Origin: Candidatus Sumerlaeota bacterium
GTDB lineage: Bacteria > Sumerlaeota > Sumerlaeia > JADFCT01
Length of the DNA: 9,098 bases
Assembly (NCBI GenBank): GCA_026398575.1
Contig: JAPLSP010000467.1
Coordinates: forward strand, 1-9,098
Direction: 5' to 3'
The notes beneath the pieces were generated by a model that saw only the letters and a list, made by a program, of their open reading frames with translations, made no database searches and was not told the origin of the DNA. Positions within the stretch are counted from its first letter, which is position 1; the number at the start of each line of letters is the position of its first letter. The position numbers and the translations under genes were made by a program. This document shows positions 1-7,464 of the stretch, one piece after another.

Positions 1-4
1 TGCT

Positions 5-511
5 GTGTCTGTTCGAACATCGTTGTTGGCAACAACTACCACCGTACCGCCTGAGTACCTTGCTTATCAGCCCTCGCGTGTCTGGGACTCGGAGCGAATT
101 GCCAGAAATTCAGAGGAGATTAAGGAGATGATTTCGAAGATGAGATCGGATATTGCAGAAGTGGCCTCATCTCTAATTCTAGATCGCTTCTCCTCCAAGT
201 CATATCATAATGCAAGCAATGAAACAGCGGTCCTTTTCGGAAAATTAGCTGAACAATGGCGATCTGAAACTCAGTTTTCTTCATCAATCTTGGATATTTG
301 CACTCATCCGGCATACCAAAGAATCATTGGCATGGGCCGTGCTGCGATTGCCTTGATTCTCCAAGAACTAAGAAGCGCCCCAGATCATTGGTTCTGGGCG
401 CTTAAGGCCATAACAGGGGAAGACCCTGTTCCTAAACAAGATCGAGGCAAACTCCCAAAAATGGCAGAGGCATGGCTCTCTTGGGGTGCTCAAAATGGCT
501 ATACAGCGTAA
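5..511 (+). CDS. Uncharacterised alpha-helical protein, first gene of a coupled pair (start may lie outside the window)
   Basis: I do not know a function for this protein. Seen: 168 residues if the GTG at position 5 is the start. The frame is open to the window edge, so the true start may be upstream; an internal ATG at 128 is another possibility. The N-terminal half is polar and predicted helical (about residues 27-95). The C-terminal third looks like the conserved core, with YQRIIGMGRAAI (residues 104-115), PDHWFWALKAITGEDPVP (126-143) and MAEAWLSWG (153-161). From memory, that core recurs in bacterial hypothetical proteins encoded next to a gene like the following one. The last 17 bp overlap the next gene, which implies co-translation and a joint role. 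There is no signal peptide or membrane segment, so it is probably cytoplasmic. Its codon use is visibly more AT-rich than the genes from 974 onward, which fits acquired DNA. It is very likely real; its role is unknown. Confidence 0.8.
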   Translation: MSVRTSLLATTTTVPPEYLAYQPSRVWDSERIARNSEEIKEMISKMRSDIAEVASSLILDRFSSKSYHNASNETAVLFGKLAEQWRSETQFSSSILDICTHPAYQRIIGMGRAAIALILQELRSAPDHWFWALKAITGEDPVPKQDRGKLPKMAEAWLSWGAQNGYTA

Positions 512-950
512 TCCATTATTAGAGGCTCGCCTTCCCGGACTTGCAAACTCGCCATACGAGATCACAAGTCCCTACGATGCATCATACAACTGCATTGCCT
601 GGGCTGCGGGGGATAATACTCAATGGTGGGAACCAGATCCAATGGAGACATACTACTGGCCTGAAAATGTTCCACGATCATATAGTCTCGCGTCATATCA
701 GGCAGCTTTCGCATTTGTTGGATTCATGCCGACGGAAGCTGAGGAATATACCGCTGAAGCGATCAGAATCGCCCTTTTTGCCAGGGGAGATCGTCCAATG
801 CACGCTGCCCGGCAAGTCAGCTACTTAATGTGGACGAGCAAGTTTGGCAAGAACATTGACATGATACATCCACTGCGCTCCATTTGTGGCGAATTATACG
901 GGGATATCGCGTTGTTCATGATCAAGCGACTCTCTACCAAACCCGTCTGA
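495..950 (+). CDS. DUF7689-like protein with NCIAWA motif, second gene of the coupled pair
   Basis: 151 residues from ATG 495; a GTG at 486 would add three residues. ATG 495 is preferred because TTGGGGTG at 481-488 lies at ribosome-binding distance, inside the end of the upstream gene. Conserved-looking blocks: YNCIAWAAGD (31-40), WW and YYWP (44-55), PMHAARQ (101-107), WTSKFG (113-118) and an Asp/His pair (D122, H125). From memory these match the family now listed as DUF7689, but I could not check this. The order of a Cys at the start of a probable helix (C33), a His in a probable strand (H103) and later polar residues recalls papain-like cysteine hydrolases; that is inference only. There is no export signal. 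The 17-bp overlap with the preceding gene and the shared AT-rich codon use mark them as one module. The stop lies 23 bp from the end of the convergent DUF2851 gene. It could instead be a non-enzymatic partner of the upstream protein. Confidence 0.82.
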   Translation: MAIQRNPLLEARLPGLANSPYEITSPYDASYNCIAWAAGDNTQWWEPDPMETYYWPENVPRSYSLASYQAAFAFVGFMPTEAEEYTAEAIRIALFARGDRPMHAARQVSYLMWTSKFGKNIDMIHPLRSICGELYGDIALFMIKRLSTKPV

Positions 951-973
951 AGTGCAGGAACCAAGCTAATCTG

Positions 974-2494
974 CTATTCCGCCCTCAGATAAGAACACTG
1001 ATCGCACGTCATGCCGGCGTTGTTGCAGCAATCCTGGAAGAGATAGAAGAGCGCCTGATGGCGGGCTTCGGTGGTGAGGAGGTTTTTGGCGCGCGCGGCG
1101 TCGCTGAAGAGGCGCCCTCGCATGAATTTCGTGATGCTGTTTTCCTGGAGCGGGGGATATTTGCGATAGAGCGAAATGGCCAGCCGTTCGAGTTCGGCGT
1201 CGCCGTCGCCGCGCGCTTTCAGGATCGCCAACGGCAGGAGGGCGTTGAGGATGAGCGACTGCGCGCGGCTCTCGCCGATCAGGTCCATGTCCATCTTTGC
1301 CGGCTGCGCGATGAAGGAATAGCGGCGCGTCCAATAGGGATGCGCCTCAACGCAAAGCAACGCGGCGAGGCGCTTGGCGCATTGGCGCGCCGATTGCCGC
1401 GTGAGCTCGGACGGAATGATCTGCCGGAACGCCGCGATGAGATCATTGAAAAACTTCTGCGGCTCGCTCGCGCCCGCTATCAGCAGCGACACCCCCGCTA
1501 TGCGCCGCTCCGGGAAGTTCACGGGGCGGATTCCCGAGCGCCAGCGTTGCGTCTTTGGAATGATCCGGTCGCTGAAATACGGTTCAACCGGCGCCCAAAG
1601 CCCGCGCAGGCGCCCCACATATTCCCTGGTCTCGTCATCCAGCTTCGATTCTGTTGCTTCTTGCGGCAACAGATTGGCGACGTGCAGGAGGATCGCTTCC
1701 ATCAGGCGCGCGCGGTCCGAAGCGGGTGTCGCGGCGAGAAATCCCGCCAGTTCATCGAGCGGCGTGCGCTTGGCGAGCAAAAAGAAAAGCGCCTTGCCGC
1801 CTTTGTGTCCCATGCTGGTCATGAGCGCCTGATAGAATACCTGATACAACGGCTCGCCCAGCGCTTGGTCGGCAAAGCGGCGGATTTTCGCCTCCATGCG
1901 TTCGCGCGCCGCCAGGTCCAGATAGCATTCCATGAATTCGTCGGACATCTCGGCGATGATGGCGGCGCATTTGCCGCGGCCATCGCTTTCTTCGAAGGGA
2001 TAATCCTCGATATTCAGCCCGCGCCGGATGGACTCCAGGTCCGGGTGGATGAAGGGGCGCATGACGAATCGCTCGGCCTCTTCGCCGTTGTGTTTGACGT
2101 CGCTGATTTTTCCGTCGGGGGAATCGAGGACGGCGTGCAGAATGACGCGGTTATATTCGAAGTCGCGGTCGTGGCCGTGGTGTTTCCAGTCGCACGCGTC
2201 GAGATGAATTTCCACGTCGCCTTTGCGCGGCTTGCCGTTGATGAGGAGCGAGGCGCCAAGGAAGTCCGGCCCGCTTTCGTGATTCCATCGCCCCGGGTCC
2301 ACAATTTCGAGCGTGCGTCCGGGGGCGGTTTTCAGGGCTTCTTCTGCGAACATGCGGTCGTACCAGACGCACTGGATCACCCGCTCATCCACACGGCGTT
2401 CCTTGAGCGCTCCGGCCGGCGCCTCGCCGCCGTCACCCTTCATCCGCCGGGCGATCAGTTGTTTGCATTCCTGATAGGTCTCTAGTTTTGTCAT
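974..2494 (-). CDS. DUF2851 family protein
   Basis: 506 residues from the ATG whose complement is 2492-2494. An in-frame ATG at 2536 would add 14 residues that look non-conserved, and neither start has a convincing ribosome-binding site. The N-terminal third carries the DUF2851 signature: RVDERVIQCVWYDRMF (34-49), NHESGPDFLGA (71-81), KGDVEIH (91-97), DW then HHGHD (102-109), and YNRVILHAV (114-122). The middle is helical, with MTSMGHKGGKALFF and related blocks. The C-terminus ends in a cysteine cluster (C489, C490, C497, C500) shortly before the stop, a possible metal site. Function is unknown. The family is, as I recall, common in Bacteroidota and in the Planctomycetota/Verrucomicrobiota group. 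There is no signal peptide or membrane segment, so it is probably cytoplasmic. It is transcribed alone, divergently from the haem/SUMF1 fusion gene and convergent with the small gene pair. The long open frame on the opposite strand (884-2485) is a GC-bias shadow. Confidence 0.93.
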   Translation of the reverse strand: MTKLETYQECKQLIARRMKGDGGEAPAGALKERRVDERVIQCVWYDRMFAEEALKTAPGRTLEIVDPGRWNHESGPDFLGASLLINGKPRKGDVEIHLDACDWKHHGHDRDFEYNRVILHAVLDSPDGKISDVKHNGEEAERFVMRPFIHPDLESIRRGLNIEDYPFEESDGRGKCAAIIAEMSDEFMECYLDLAARERMEAKIRRFADQALGEPLYQVFYQALMTSMGHKGGKALFFLLAKRTPLDELAGFLAATPASDRARLMEAILLHVANLLPQEATESKLDDETREYVGRLRGLWAPVEPYFSDRIIPKTQRWRSGIRPVNFPERRIAGVSLLIAGASEPQKFFNDLIAAFRQIIPSELTRQSARQCAKRLAALLCVEAHPYWTRRYSFIAQPAKMDMDLIGESRAQSLILNALLPLAILKARGDGDAELERLAISLYRKYPPLQENSITKFMRGRLFSDAARAKNLLTTEARHQALFYLFQDCCNNAGMTCDQCSYLRAE

Positions 2495-2600
2495 GAGTGA
2501 ACAAACTGCATAGCGCCGCCGAGGCGCCGCCTGCATTGAATTGAAGTAAGATTAGCTTGTTTATGCCCGACTCTCCATCGCGGCTCAAGGGATTTCATTC

Positions 2601-2816
2601 GGCGCATCCCGACCTATAGTTTGGCGCCACACTTCAGGAATGACTCAGCGCGGTCATCAAAGCTGACGCCGAATGGTAGGCCGTCCGCTCCGTCGGGCGG
2701 CCACAGCGCGCCAAGGCCGCCCGACGGAGCGGACGGCCTACCATTCGGCGCCAGCTCTAATAGAGATGCTGAACAGCATCTAAAGCTTGGCGCGTATTTA
2801 TAGGTCGGGACGCGCC
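2601..2816. repeat. 216-bp near-palindromic, MITE-like element
   Basis: The outer arms 2601-2618 and 2799-2816 are inverted repeats of 18 bp with one mismatch. The inner arms 2667-2702 and 2715-2750 are a perfect 36-bp inverted repeat around a 12-nt loop (2703-2714), extended by five further pairs after one mismatch (2661-2665 with 2752-2756). Between outer and inner arms, the flanks are equal in length and align without a gap but are diverged. The element fills about half of the divergent intergenic region between the DUF2851 gene and the haem/SUMF1 gene, so it is upstream of both and cannot be a simple terminator. It codes for no transposase and I see no clear target-site duplication. It is most likely a non-autonomous mobile palindrome (MITE or large REP class). 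As RNA it would form a very stable hairpin. Confidence 0.85.
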
Positions 2817-2870
2817 TATGCGATTCCACGCGGCATTGCCAAAAGCTCACTATGCTCCTTCCCTTTGCCA

Positions 2871-2899
2871 TTGGCCCTCCCGCCGGATGCCTTCATACT
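2871..2899 (+). promoter_or_regulatory. Weak sigma70-like promoter candidate for the haem/SUMF1 operon
   Basis: TTGGCC (2871-2876) and CATACT (2894-2899) each match four of six bases of the bacterial housekeeping consensus and are separated by exactly 17 bp. A transcript from here would begin only a few bases before the ATG at 2909, giving an almost leaderless message. That agrees with the lack of any Shine-Dalgarno sequence before that ATG. This is pattern matching in an organism whose promoter consensus is unknown, so it is only a candidate. Confidence 0.25.
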
Positions 2900-2908
2900 T
2901 GTAAATAT

Positions 2909-5900
2909 ATGCGTTGCATTCGAACAGGATACGTTTCGCTCGCACTGGCATTGGCGCTGTGGTTTGGTCCATTTTGCGCGGTTGCGAAGACAGCGGCTGC
3001 GAAGACGGCGCCTGCATCGCAAGCATTGGCGCCATCGTCCCCCACGGCGCGGCTCGAAGCCGTCAACTTGGAATCGCTGCGCCTGGCGATTGAAGATATG
3101 AGCCGGGCCTTTCCCCAACAATTTCCTCTTGGCGCGCAATATCTGGAGCGGTTGAACGCGCTTGCCGCGCGACAAGCCAGCCTTCGCGATGCGCTGGCCA
3201 AAGGCGGGGCGTCGCCGGAAAAAGACATTGCCGCATTCATCGAGGAAGCTGCCGCCTTGCAGCGTGAAGCGCTGCTCCGCAATCCGCTGCTGGATTTTCA
3301 GCAACTGCTGGTGATCAAGCGGAAACCAAACGGCGATCCGCGCCGCGCGGAAGGCGAAGGCTACGGTCTGGGTGAATTCCTCGGGCTGCCGCGCCAGAGT
3401 TCCTGGCAACTGGATGAGATTCCCAAGACGCTCGGATGGGAAAATGAAATCGCCGTGATGGACCTGCGCGCCGTCACAGCCGCGCGCGATAATAACAATG
3501 CTGCGCGCGCCAATAACGACACCACCCGCGCCGATGATGACTCTGCGCTGAAAACTATTTTCATGCCCTCCTCGCCGCGCCTTGTGAGCGGCCTCGATCT
3601 GCACTGGAACGCCGGCAAACTCCTCTTCTCCATGCCCGACGAACGCAAACTCTGGCAGGTTTATGAAATTGGCGCCGCCGGCGGAACGCCTCGCCTGATT
3701 ATACCTGCTGATCAGCCGCGCGTTCATAATTTCGACGCCCGCTATCTGCCCAACGGCAATATCGCATTTCTTTCGACCGCCGCCATCCAGGGCGTTCCCT
3801 GCAATGCCAGCGTCAATGTGGCCATGCTCTATCTGATGGATATGGCGCGCGGCAAAATCAGGCGCCTCTCTTACGATCAGGATCACAATTATTGCCCGAC
3901 TGTGATGAACGACGGGCGGATTCTCTACCTGCGCTGGGAATATACCGATATCCCGCACGTCTGGGCGCGCTATCTCTTCACGATGAATCCCGACGGAACC
4001 AACCAGCGCGAATTCTACGGCAGCGGCAGCTATTGGCCGAACTCGATTTTCTACACCCGTCCCATTCCCGATCATCCAACCAAAGTCGTCGGGATCGTCA
4101 CCGGGCACCACGTCGGGCGGGTGGGGGAGTTGGTGCTCTTCGATCCGGGCAAGGCCCGCTATTCCAGCGACGGCGTCGTTCAGCGCATTCCGGGGCGGAG
4201 CAAAAAAGTCGAACCGATTATCGAAGACCGCCTGACGCTGAACACGTGGCCCAAGTTTTTGCATCCCTGGCCGCTGAGCGAAAAATATTTCCTCGTCGCC
4301 TGCAAGCCCTCGCCCAAAGACCTGTGGGGCATTTATCTGGTGGATGTTTTCGACAACATGACGCTCATCAAGGAAGTCGAGGGCTATGCGCTGCTGGAGC
4401 CGATTCCGTTGCGCAAGCAGCCATCCAAGCCCGTGATCGCCGATCGCGTCAATTTGGATCAGCATAACTCGATCATTTATCTTGAAGACATTTACGCCGG
4501 ACGCGGTCTCAAAAACGTTCCGCGCGGCGCCGTCAAGCAAATGCGCCTCTTCACGTATCACTTCGCCTATCAGAACCTGGCGGGCATTGTGGATCGCGTT
4601 GGCGCCGATGGCCCTTGGGAACCCAAGCGCATCCTGGGAACGGTTCCCGTGGAAGCAGACGGATCGGCGTTGTTCCGCGTTCCAGCCAATACGCCGATTT
4701 CATATCAGGCGCTGGATGCCGAAGGCCGCGCGGTACAGTTGATGCGCAGCTGGTCCACGAGCATGCCGGGCGAAAATGTTTCGTGCAGCGGCTGCCACGA
4801 GAGCCAGAATGGCACGCCCAATAGCAGGCGCGTGACGGTCGCCTCTCGCCGCGAGCCTTCGGAAATCCAGCCATGGCGCGGCCCGGCGCGGGGATTCAGC
4901 TTCGAACGCGAGGTCCAGCCCGTGCTCGACAAATATTGCGTCTCCTGCCACAACGGCGAAAAAAAGAACGACGGCGGCGCGCCCTTCGATCTGCGGGCGT
5001 CGCGCGATTCCTTCTTCGTTCTCAAGAACCAGGACCCGGCGTGGAAACTGGTTTCCGGCGCCTCGAAAGACGCGCTGCTCAAGAAATATGGCGGCGTCTT
5101 CCCACCCGCGTTTGGATGGCTGCGGCCCTATATTCGCGTCGGCAAGTTCGAGAGCGACATCCGCATCCTTTATCCGGGCGAGTTTCATGCGGAAACCAGC
5201 GAGCTGATTCAGATGCTGCGCAAGGGGCATCATGGCGTGCGGTTGGATGAAGAGGCGTGGGACCGCCTTTATGTGTGGATTGATCTCAATGCGCCTTGCC
5301 ACGGCACGTGGACGGATACCGTCGGCGAGAAGCGCGTGCAGGAAGATCACGCATTGCGCCGCCGCTTGCGCGCGCTTCACGGCGCGGATGATGAGGACCC
5401 GGAAACCTATCCGCCCATGGCCATCGCCGCCGCGATTACGCCGGTCAAGCCGCCGCCCGCCTCCGCCCAAAAGAAACCGGATGTTGTCACGTGCGCCAAT
5501 TGGCCGCTGGAGGGCGCCGAGGCCGTGCGGCGTCAGGCGGCGCTGGGACTTATGACTCGCAAACTTGATCTGGGCGAAGGCGTCGAGTTGGAATTGATGC
5601 ATATTCCCGCCGGACAGTTTGTCATGGGTGACGAGAACGGCGGGGAGGATGAACACCCCCTCGCCGCGGTCATGATCGCGAAGCCGTTTTGGATGGGCCG
5701 TTTCGAAATCACGAACGAGCAATATGCCCGCTTCGATTCCGCGCACGAAAGCCGCTTCGAACACAAAGGCTCCTGGAGCTTCAGCGAGCATCACAATGGC
5801 TGGCCGCTCGATGGTCCCAAACAGCCCGTCGTGCGCGTTTCGCAAAAAGAGGCGATGGAGTATTGCCGCTGGCTGGCGCACAAGACGGGCGAAAATGCGA

Positions 5901-6427
5901 CGCTGCCCACCGAAGCGCAATGGGAATACGCCTGCCGGGCGGGCGCCGCAACGCCGTTCTACTTCGGCGACGCCAAGAGCGATTATTCGCCGTATGCCAA
6001 CGTCGCCGACGCCATCACGAAACAAATCGCCTACGACACCGACGGGCGCTACACCGCCGACATGTTGCCGCGCGATGACCGCTTCAACGACGGCGCGCTC
6101 GTAACGACGGACGTTGGTCACTATCGCCCCAACGTCTGGGGGCTGCACGACATGCACGGCAACGCCTGGGAATGGACGCGCTCGATCTACAAGCCTTATC
6201 CCTACGCTCCCGGCGACGGACGCGAAAGCCTCGTGGAAGGCGCGCGGATGGTGGCGCGCGGCGGATCGTGGCGCGACCGTCCCCAGCGCTGTCAAGCCGC
6301 TTTCCGCCTTGACTATCCGGACTGGATGCGGGTTTATAATGTTGGATTTCGCATCGTGATCGAAGAAGGCGCTCCGGCGCCGGAGCGGACCCGTATCGCG
6401 CATATCACCAAGGGAGAGGGCTTATGA
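2909..6427 (+). CDS. Secreted di-haem protein: hydrazine-synthase-alpha-like domain fused to a SUMF1/FGE-like domain
   Basis: 1172 residues. ATG 2909 is chosen because it is followed at once by a signal peptide (MRCIRTGY, then a Leu/Ala-rich core, then AVA before KT near residue 26); ATG 2852 would put 19 extra residues in front. Order: helical region (48-130); a conserved LLVIKRK (133-139); a beta-propeller-like region from about DLHW (230) to 470, with DQDHNYCPT near 323; a block resembling the middle domain of hydrazine synthase alpha (about 470-640, including EGYALLEPIPLRK and RILGTVPVEADGSALF); haem motif CSGCH (626-630); haem motif CVSCH (677-681); WIDLNAPCHGTW (790-801); and a SUMF1/formylglycine-generating-enzyme fold (893 to about 1155: IPAGQFVMG, LPTEAQWEYA, HGNAWEW, RGGSW, GFR). 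In the SUMF1 part, the first of the two catalytic cysteines of human FGE aligns with Asp1123; only Cys1128 remains, so formylglycine formation is doubtful. It is predicted to be exported and to carry two c-type haems. True hydrazine synthesis is not implied, because no other hydrazine synthase subunit is present. It overlaps the ABC ATPase gene by ATGA. Confidence 0.95.
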   Translation: MRCIRTGYVSLALALALWFGPFCAVAKTAAAKTAPASQALAPSSPTARLEAVNLESLRLAIEDMSRAFPQQFPLGAQYLERLNALAARQASLRDALAKGGASPEKDIAAFIEEAAALQREALLRNPLLDFQQLLVIKRKPNGDPRRAEGEGYGLGEFLGLPRQSSWQLDEIPKTLGWENEIAVMDLRAVTAARDNNNAARANNDTTRADDDSALKTIFMPSSPRLVSGLDLHWNAGKLLFSMPDERKLWQVYEIGAAGGTPRLIIPADQPRVHNFDARYLPNGNIAFLSTAAIQGVPCNASVNVAMLYLMDMARGKIRRLSYDQDHNYCPTVMNDGRILYLRWEYTDIPHVWARYLFTMNPDGTNQREFYGSGSYWPNSIFYTRPIPDHPTKVVGIVTGHHVGRVGELVLFDPGKARYSSDGVVQRIPGRSKKVEPIIEDRLTLNTWPKFLHPWPLSEKYFLVACKPSPKDLWGIYLVDVFDNMTLIKEVEGYALLEPIPLRKQPSKPVIADRVNLDQHNSIIYLEDIYAGRGLKNVPRGAVKQMRLFTYHFAYQNLAGIVDRVGADGPWEPKRILGTVPVEADGSALFRVPANTPISYQALDAEGRAVQLMRSWSTSMPGENVSCSGCHESQNGTPNSRRVTVASRREPSEIQPWRGPARGFSFEREVQPVLDKYCVSCHNGEKKNDGGAPFDLRASRDSFFVLKNQDPAWKLVSGASKDALLKKYGGVFPPAFGWLRPYIRVGKFESDIRILYPGEFHAETSELIQMLRKGHHGVRLDEEAWDRLYVWIDLNAPCHGTWTDTVGEKRVQEDHALRRRLRALHGADDEDPETYPPMAIAAAITPVKPPPASAQKKPDVVTCANWPLEGAEAVRRQAALGLMTRKLDLGEGVELELMHIPAGQFVMGDENGGEDEHPLAAVMIAKPFWMGRFEITNEQYARFDSAHESRFEHKGSWSFSEHHNGWPLDGPKQPVVRVSQKEAMEYCRWLAHKTGENATLPTEAQWEYACRAGAATPFYFGDAKSDYSPYANVADAITKQIAYDTDGRYTADMLPRDDRFNDGALVTTDVGHYRPNVWGLHDMHGNAWEWTRSIYKPYPYAPGDGRESLVEGARMVARGGSWRDRPQRCQAAFRLDYPDWMRVYNVGFRIVIEEGAPAPERTRIAHITKGEGL
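3482..3544 (+). repeat. Three degenerate 21-bp tandem units inside the haem/SUMF1 gene
   Basis: Three consecutive in-frame 21-bp units encode ARDNNNA, ARANNDT and TRADDDS. They make a short Asn/Asp/Ala-rich, probably flexible linker just before the propeller-like region. The unit length is a multiple of three, so copy-number change would keep the reading frame. Confidence 0.75.
6411..6420 (+). promoter_or_regulatory. Purine-rich ribosome-binding site for the ABC ATPase gene
   Basis: AGGGAGAGGG lies within the last codons of the haem/SUMF1 gene, three bases before ATG 6424. It fixes the ATPase start at the ATGA overlap and supports coupled translation. It is the clearest Shine-Dalgarno-like site in the window. 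Confidence 0.7.
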
Positions 6428-7350
6428 TTTCCACCACCGAGCTCACCAAGCATTTCAAAGACCTGGTCGCCGTGGATCGGTTGAACCTGAAAGTCGAGCA
6501 GGGCGACATCATGGGATTCATCGGCCCGAACGGCGCGGGCAAAACCACGACGATCAAGATGCTGGCCACGCTGCTCAAGCCCACGTCCGGCTTCGCCGAG
6601 GTGTGCAATTACAACGTGCTGACGCAGGCCGACGACGTCAAGCGCGTCATCGGCTACATGCCCGATTCCTTCGGCGTTTATGACGACATGAAGGTCTGGG
6701 AGTATCTCGACTTTTTCGCCGCCGCCTACAAGATAGATAAATCGCGCCGCAAACAGATCATTGACGACGTCCTGTCGCTGACGGACCTGACCGGCAAGAA
6801 GGATGATTTCGTCGAGGCGCTTTCGCGCGGAATGAAGCAGCGCCTGTGCCTCGCCAAGACCCTCGTCCATGACCCCCAGGTTCTCCTGCTGGACGAGCCG
6901 GCTTCGGGCTTGGATCCGCGCGCGCGCATCGAACTGCGCGAGCTGCTCAAAGAGTTGCAGAAAATGGGCAAAACGATCCTGATCTCTTCGCATATCCTCA
7001 CCGAGCTGTCGGATTTCTGCAACAAGATCGCGATTCTCGAGAAGGGCGTGCTGCTCGTTAGCGGCCTGGTGGATGAGATCCTCAAGCGGCTGCAGGCCAG
7101 CCGCAAGGTTGAGGTTCACGTCTCCTCCGATCCGGGCAAAGCCGAAGACGTGCTGCGCTCCCTGCCGCAGGTCAAGAACGTGGCGCGCGAAAACCATACG
7201 CTGATCGCCGAAATCGCGCTCGAAATGGAGGACGTTTCCGACCTTAACACCGCCCTCGTGAAAGCCGACGTCAAAGTCCAGAGCGTCAACGAAATCGAAA
7301 TGGACCTCGAGGACGCCTTCATGAAAATCACGGAAGGCAAAGTGCAATAG
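6424..7350 (+). CDS. ABC transporter ATP-binding protein
   Basis: 308 residues with all ABC ATPase motifs: Walker A GPNGAGKTT (34-42), signature LSRGMKQRL (133-141, a variant of LSGGQ), Walker B VLLLDEP (153-159, catalytic Glu158), D-loop SGLD (161-164) and H-loop His190 in ISSHILTELS. The position usually holding the Q-loop Gln reads GYMPD, with Asp81. The C-terminal 80 residues are an alpha/beta extension like that of CcmA/NatA-type export ATPases. It would energise a membrane transporter from the cytoplasmic face. The start ATG shares bases with the TGA of the preceding gene, so ATPase and secreted haem protein are made together and probably work together. The expected permease is absent: after the stop comes a REP/RAYT repeat island instead. 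The permease may lie elsewhere, may lie beyond the window, or may have been displaced. The substrate cannot be predicted. Confidence 0.95.
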   Translation: MISTTELTKHFKDLVAVDRLNLKVEQGDIMGFIGPNGAGKTTTIKMLATLLKPTSGFAEVCNYNVLTQADDVKRVIGYMPDSFGVYDDMKVWEYLDFFAAAYKIDKSRRKQIIDDVLSLTDLTGKKDDFVEALSRGMKQRLCLAKTLVHDPQVLLLDEPASGLDPRARIELRELLKELQKMGKTILISSHILTELSDFCNKIAILEKGVLLVSGLVDEILKRLQASRKVEVHVSSDPGKAEDVLRSLPQVKNVARENHTLIAEIALEMEDVSDLNTALVKADVKVQSVNEIEMDLEDAFMKITEGKVQ

Positions 7351-7382
7351 GCGGGGCACAGAGTCCATGGCTTGGGATTGAG

Positions 7383-7464
7383 GGTTTGAACAAACGTGGA
7401 GTGTTCCCCGAAGGGGAGTCGAAGGTTTGAGCAAACGTGGGGCATTCCCCGAAGGGGAATTACT
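7383..7464 (+). repeat. Two 41-bp tandem units, fragments of the REP family
   Basis: Units 7383-7423 and 7424-7464 both begin GGTTTGA, then CAAACGTGG, and end in a TTCCCCGAAGGGGA hairpin. The second runs straight into the first full REP copy and shares its first hairpin. A similar TTTGAAC before the CCCCGAAGGGG hairpin precedes the second REP copy near 8030, so this leader probably belongs to a larger ancestral unit. Confidence 0.75.

Noticed and set aside
884..2485. 533-codon open frame on the + strand, opposite the DUF2851 gene
   Set aside because: It is antisense to a clear protein family member, its translation is Arg/Ala-rich without domains, and such frames arise from GC-biased third positions.
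2614..2871. Small frames on both strands across the palindrome
   Set aside because: They encode near-identical peptides because the DNA is palindromic; there is no start context or independent support. The codon-like divergence is noted separately as a finding.
2816..4561. 581-codon open frame on the - strand opposite the N-terminal half of the haem/SUMF1 gene, and a similar one at 4700-6403
   Set aside because: Both are antisense to well-supported domains, and one runs into the palindromic element. No recognisable motif was seen.
2909..6427. True hydrazine synthase subunit (anammox)
   Set aside because: There are no beta or gamma subunit genes and no other anammox genes nearby, and a SUMF1 domain is fused; only domain resemblance is supported.
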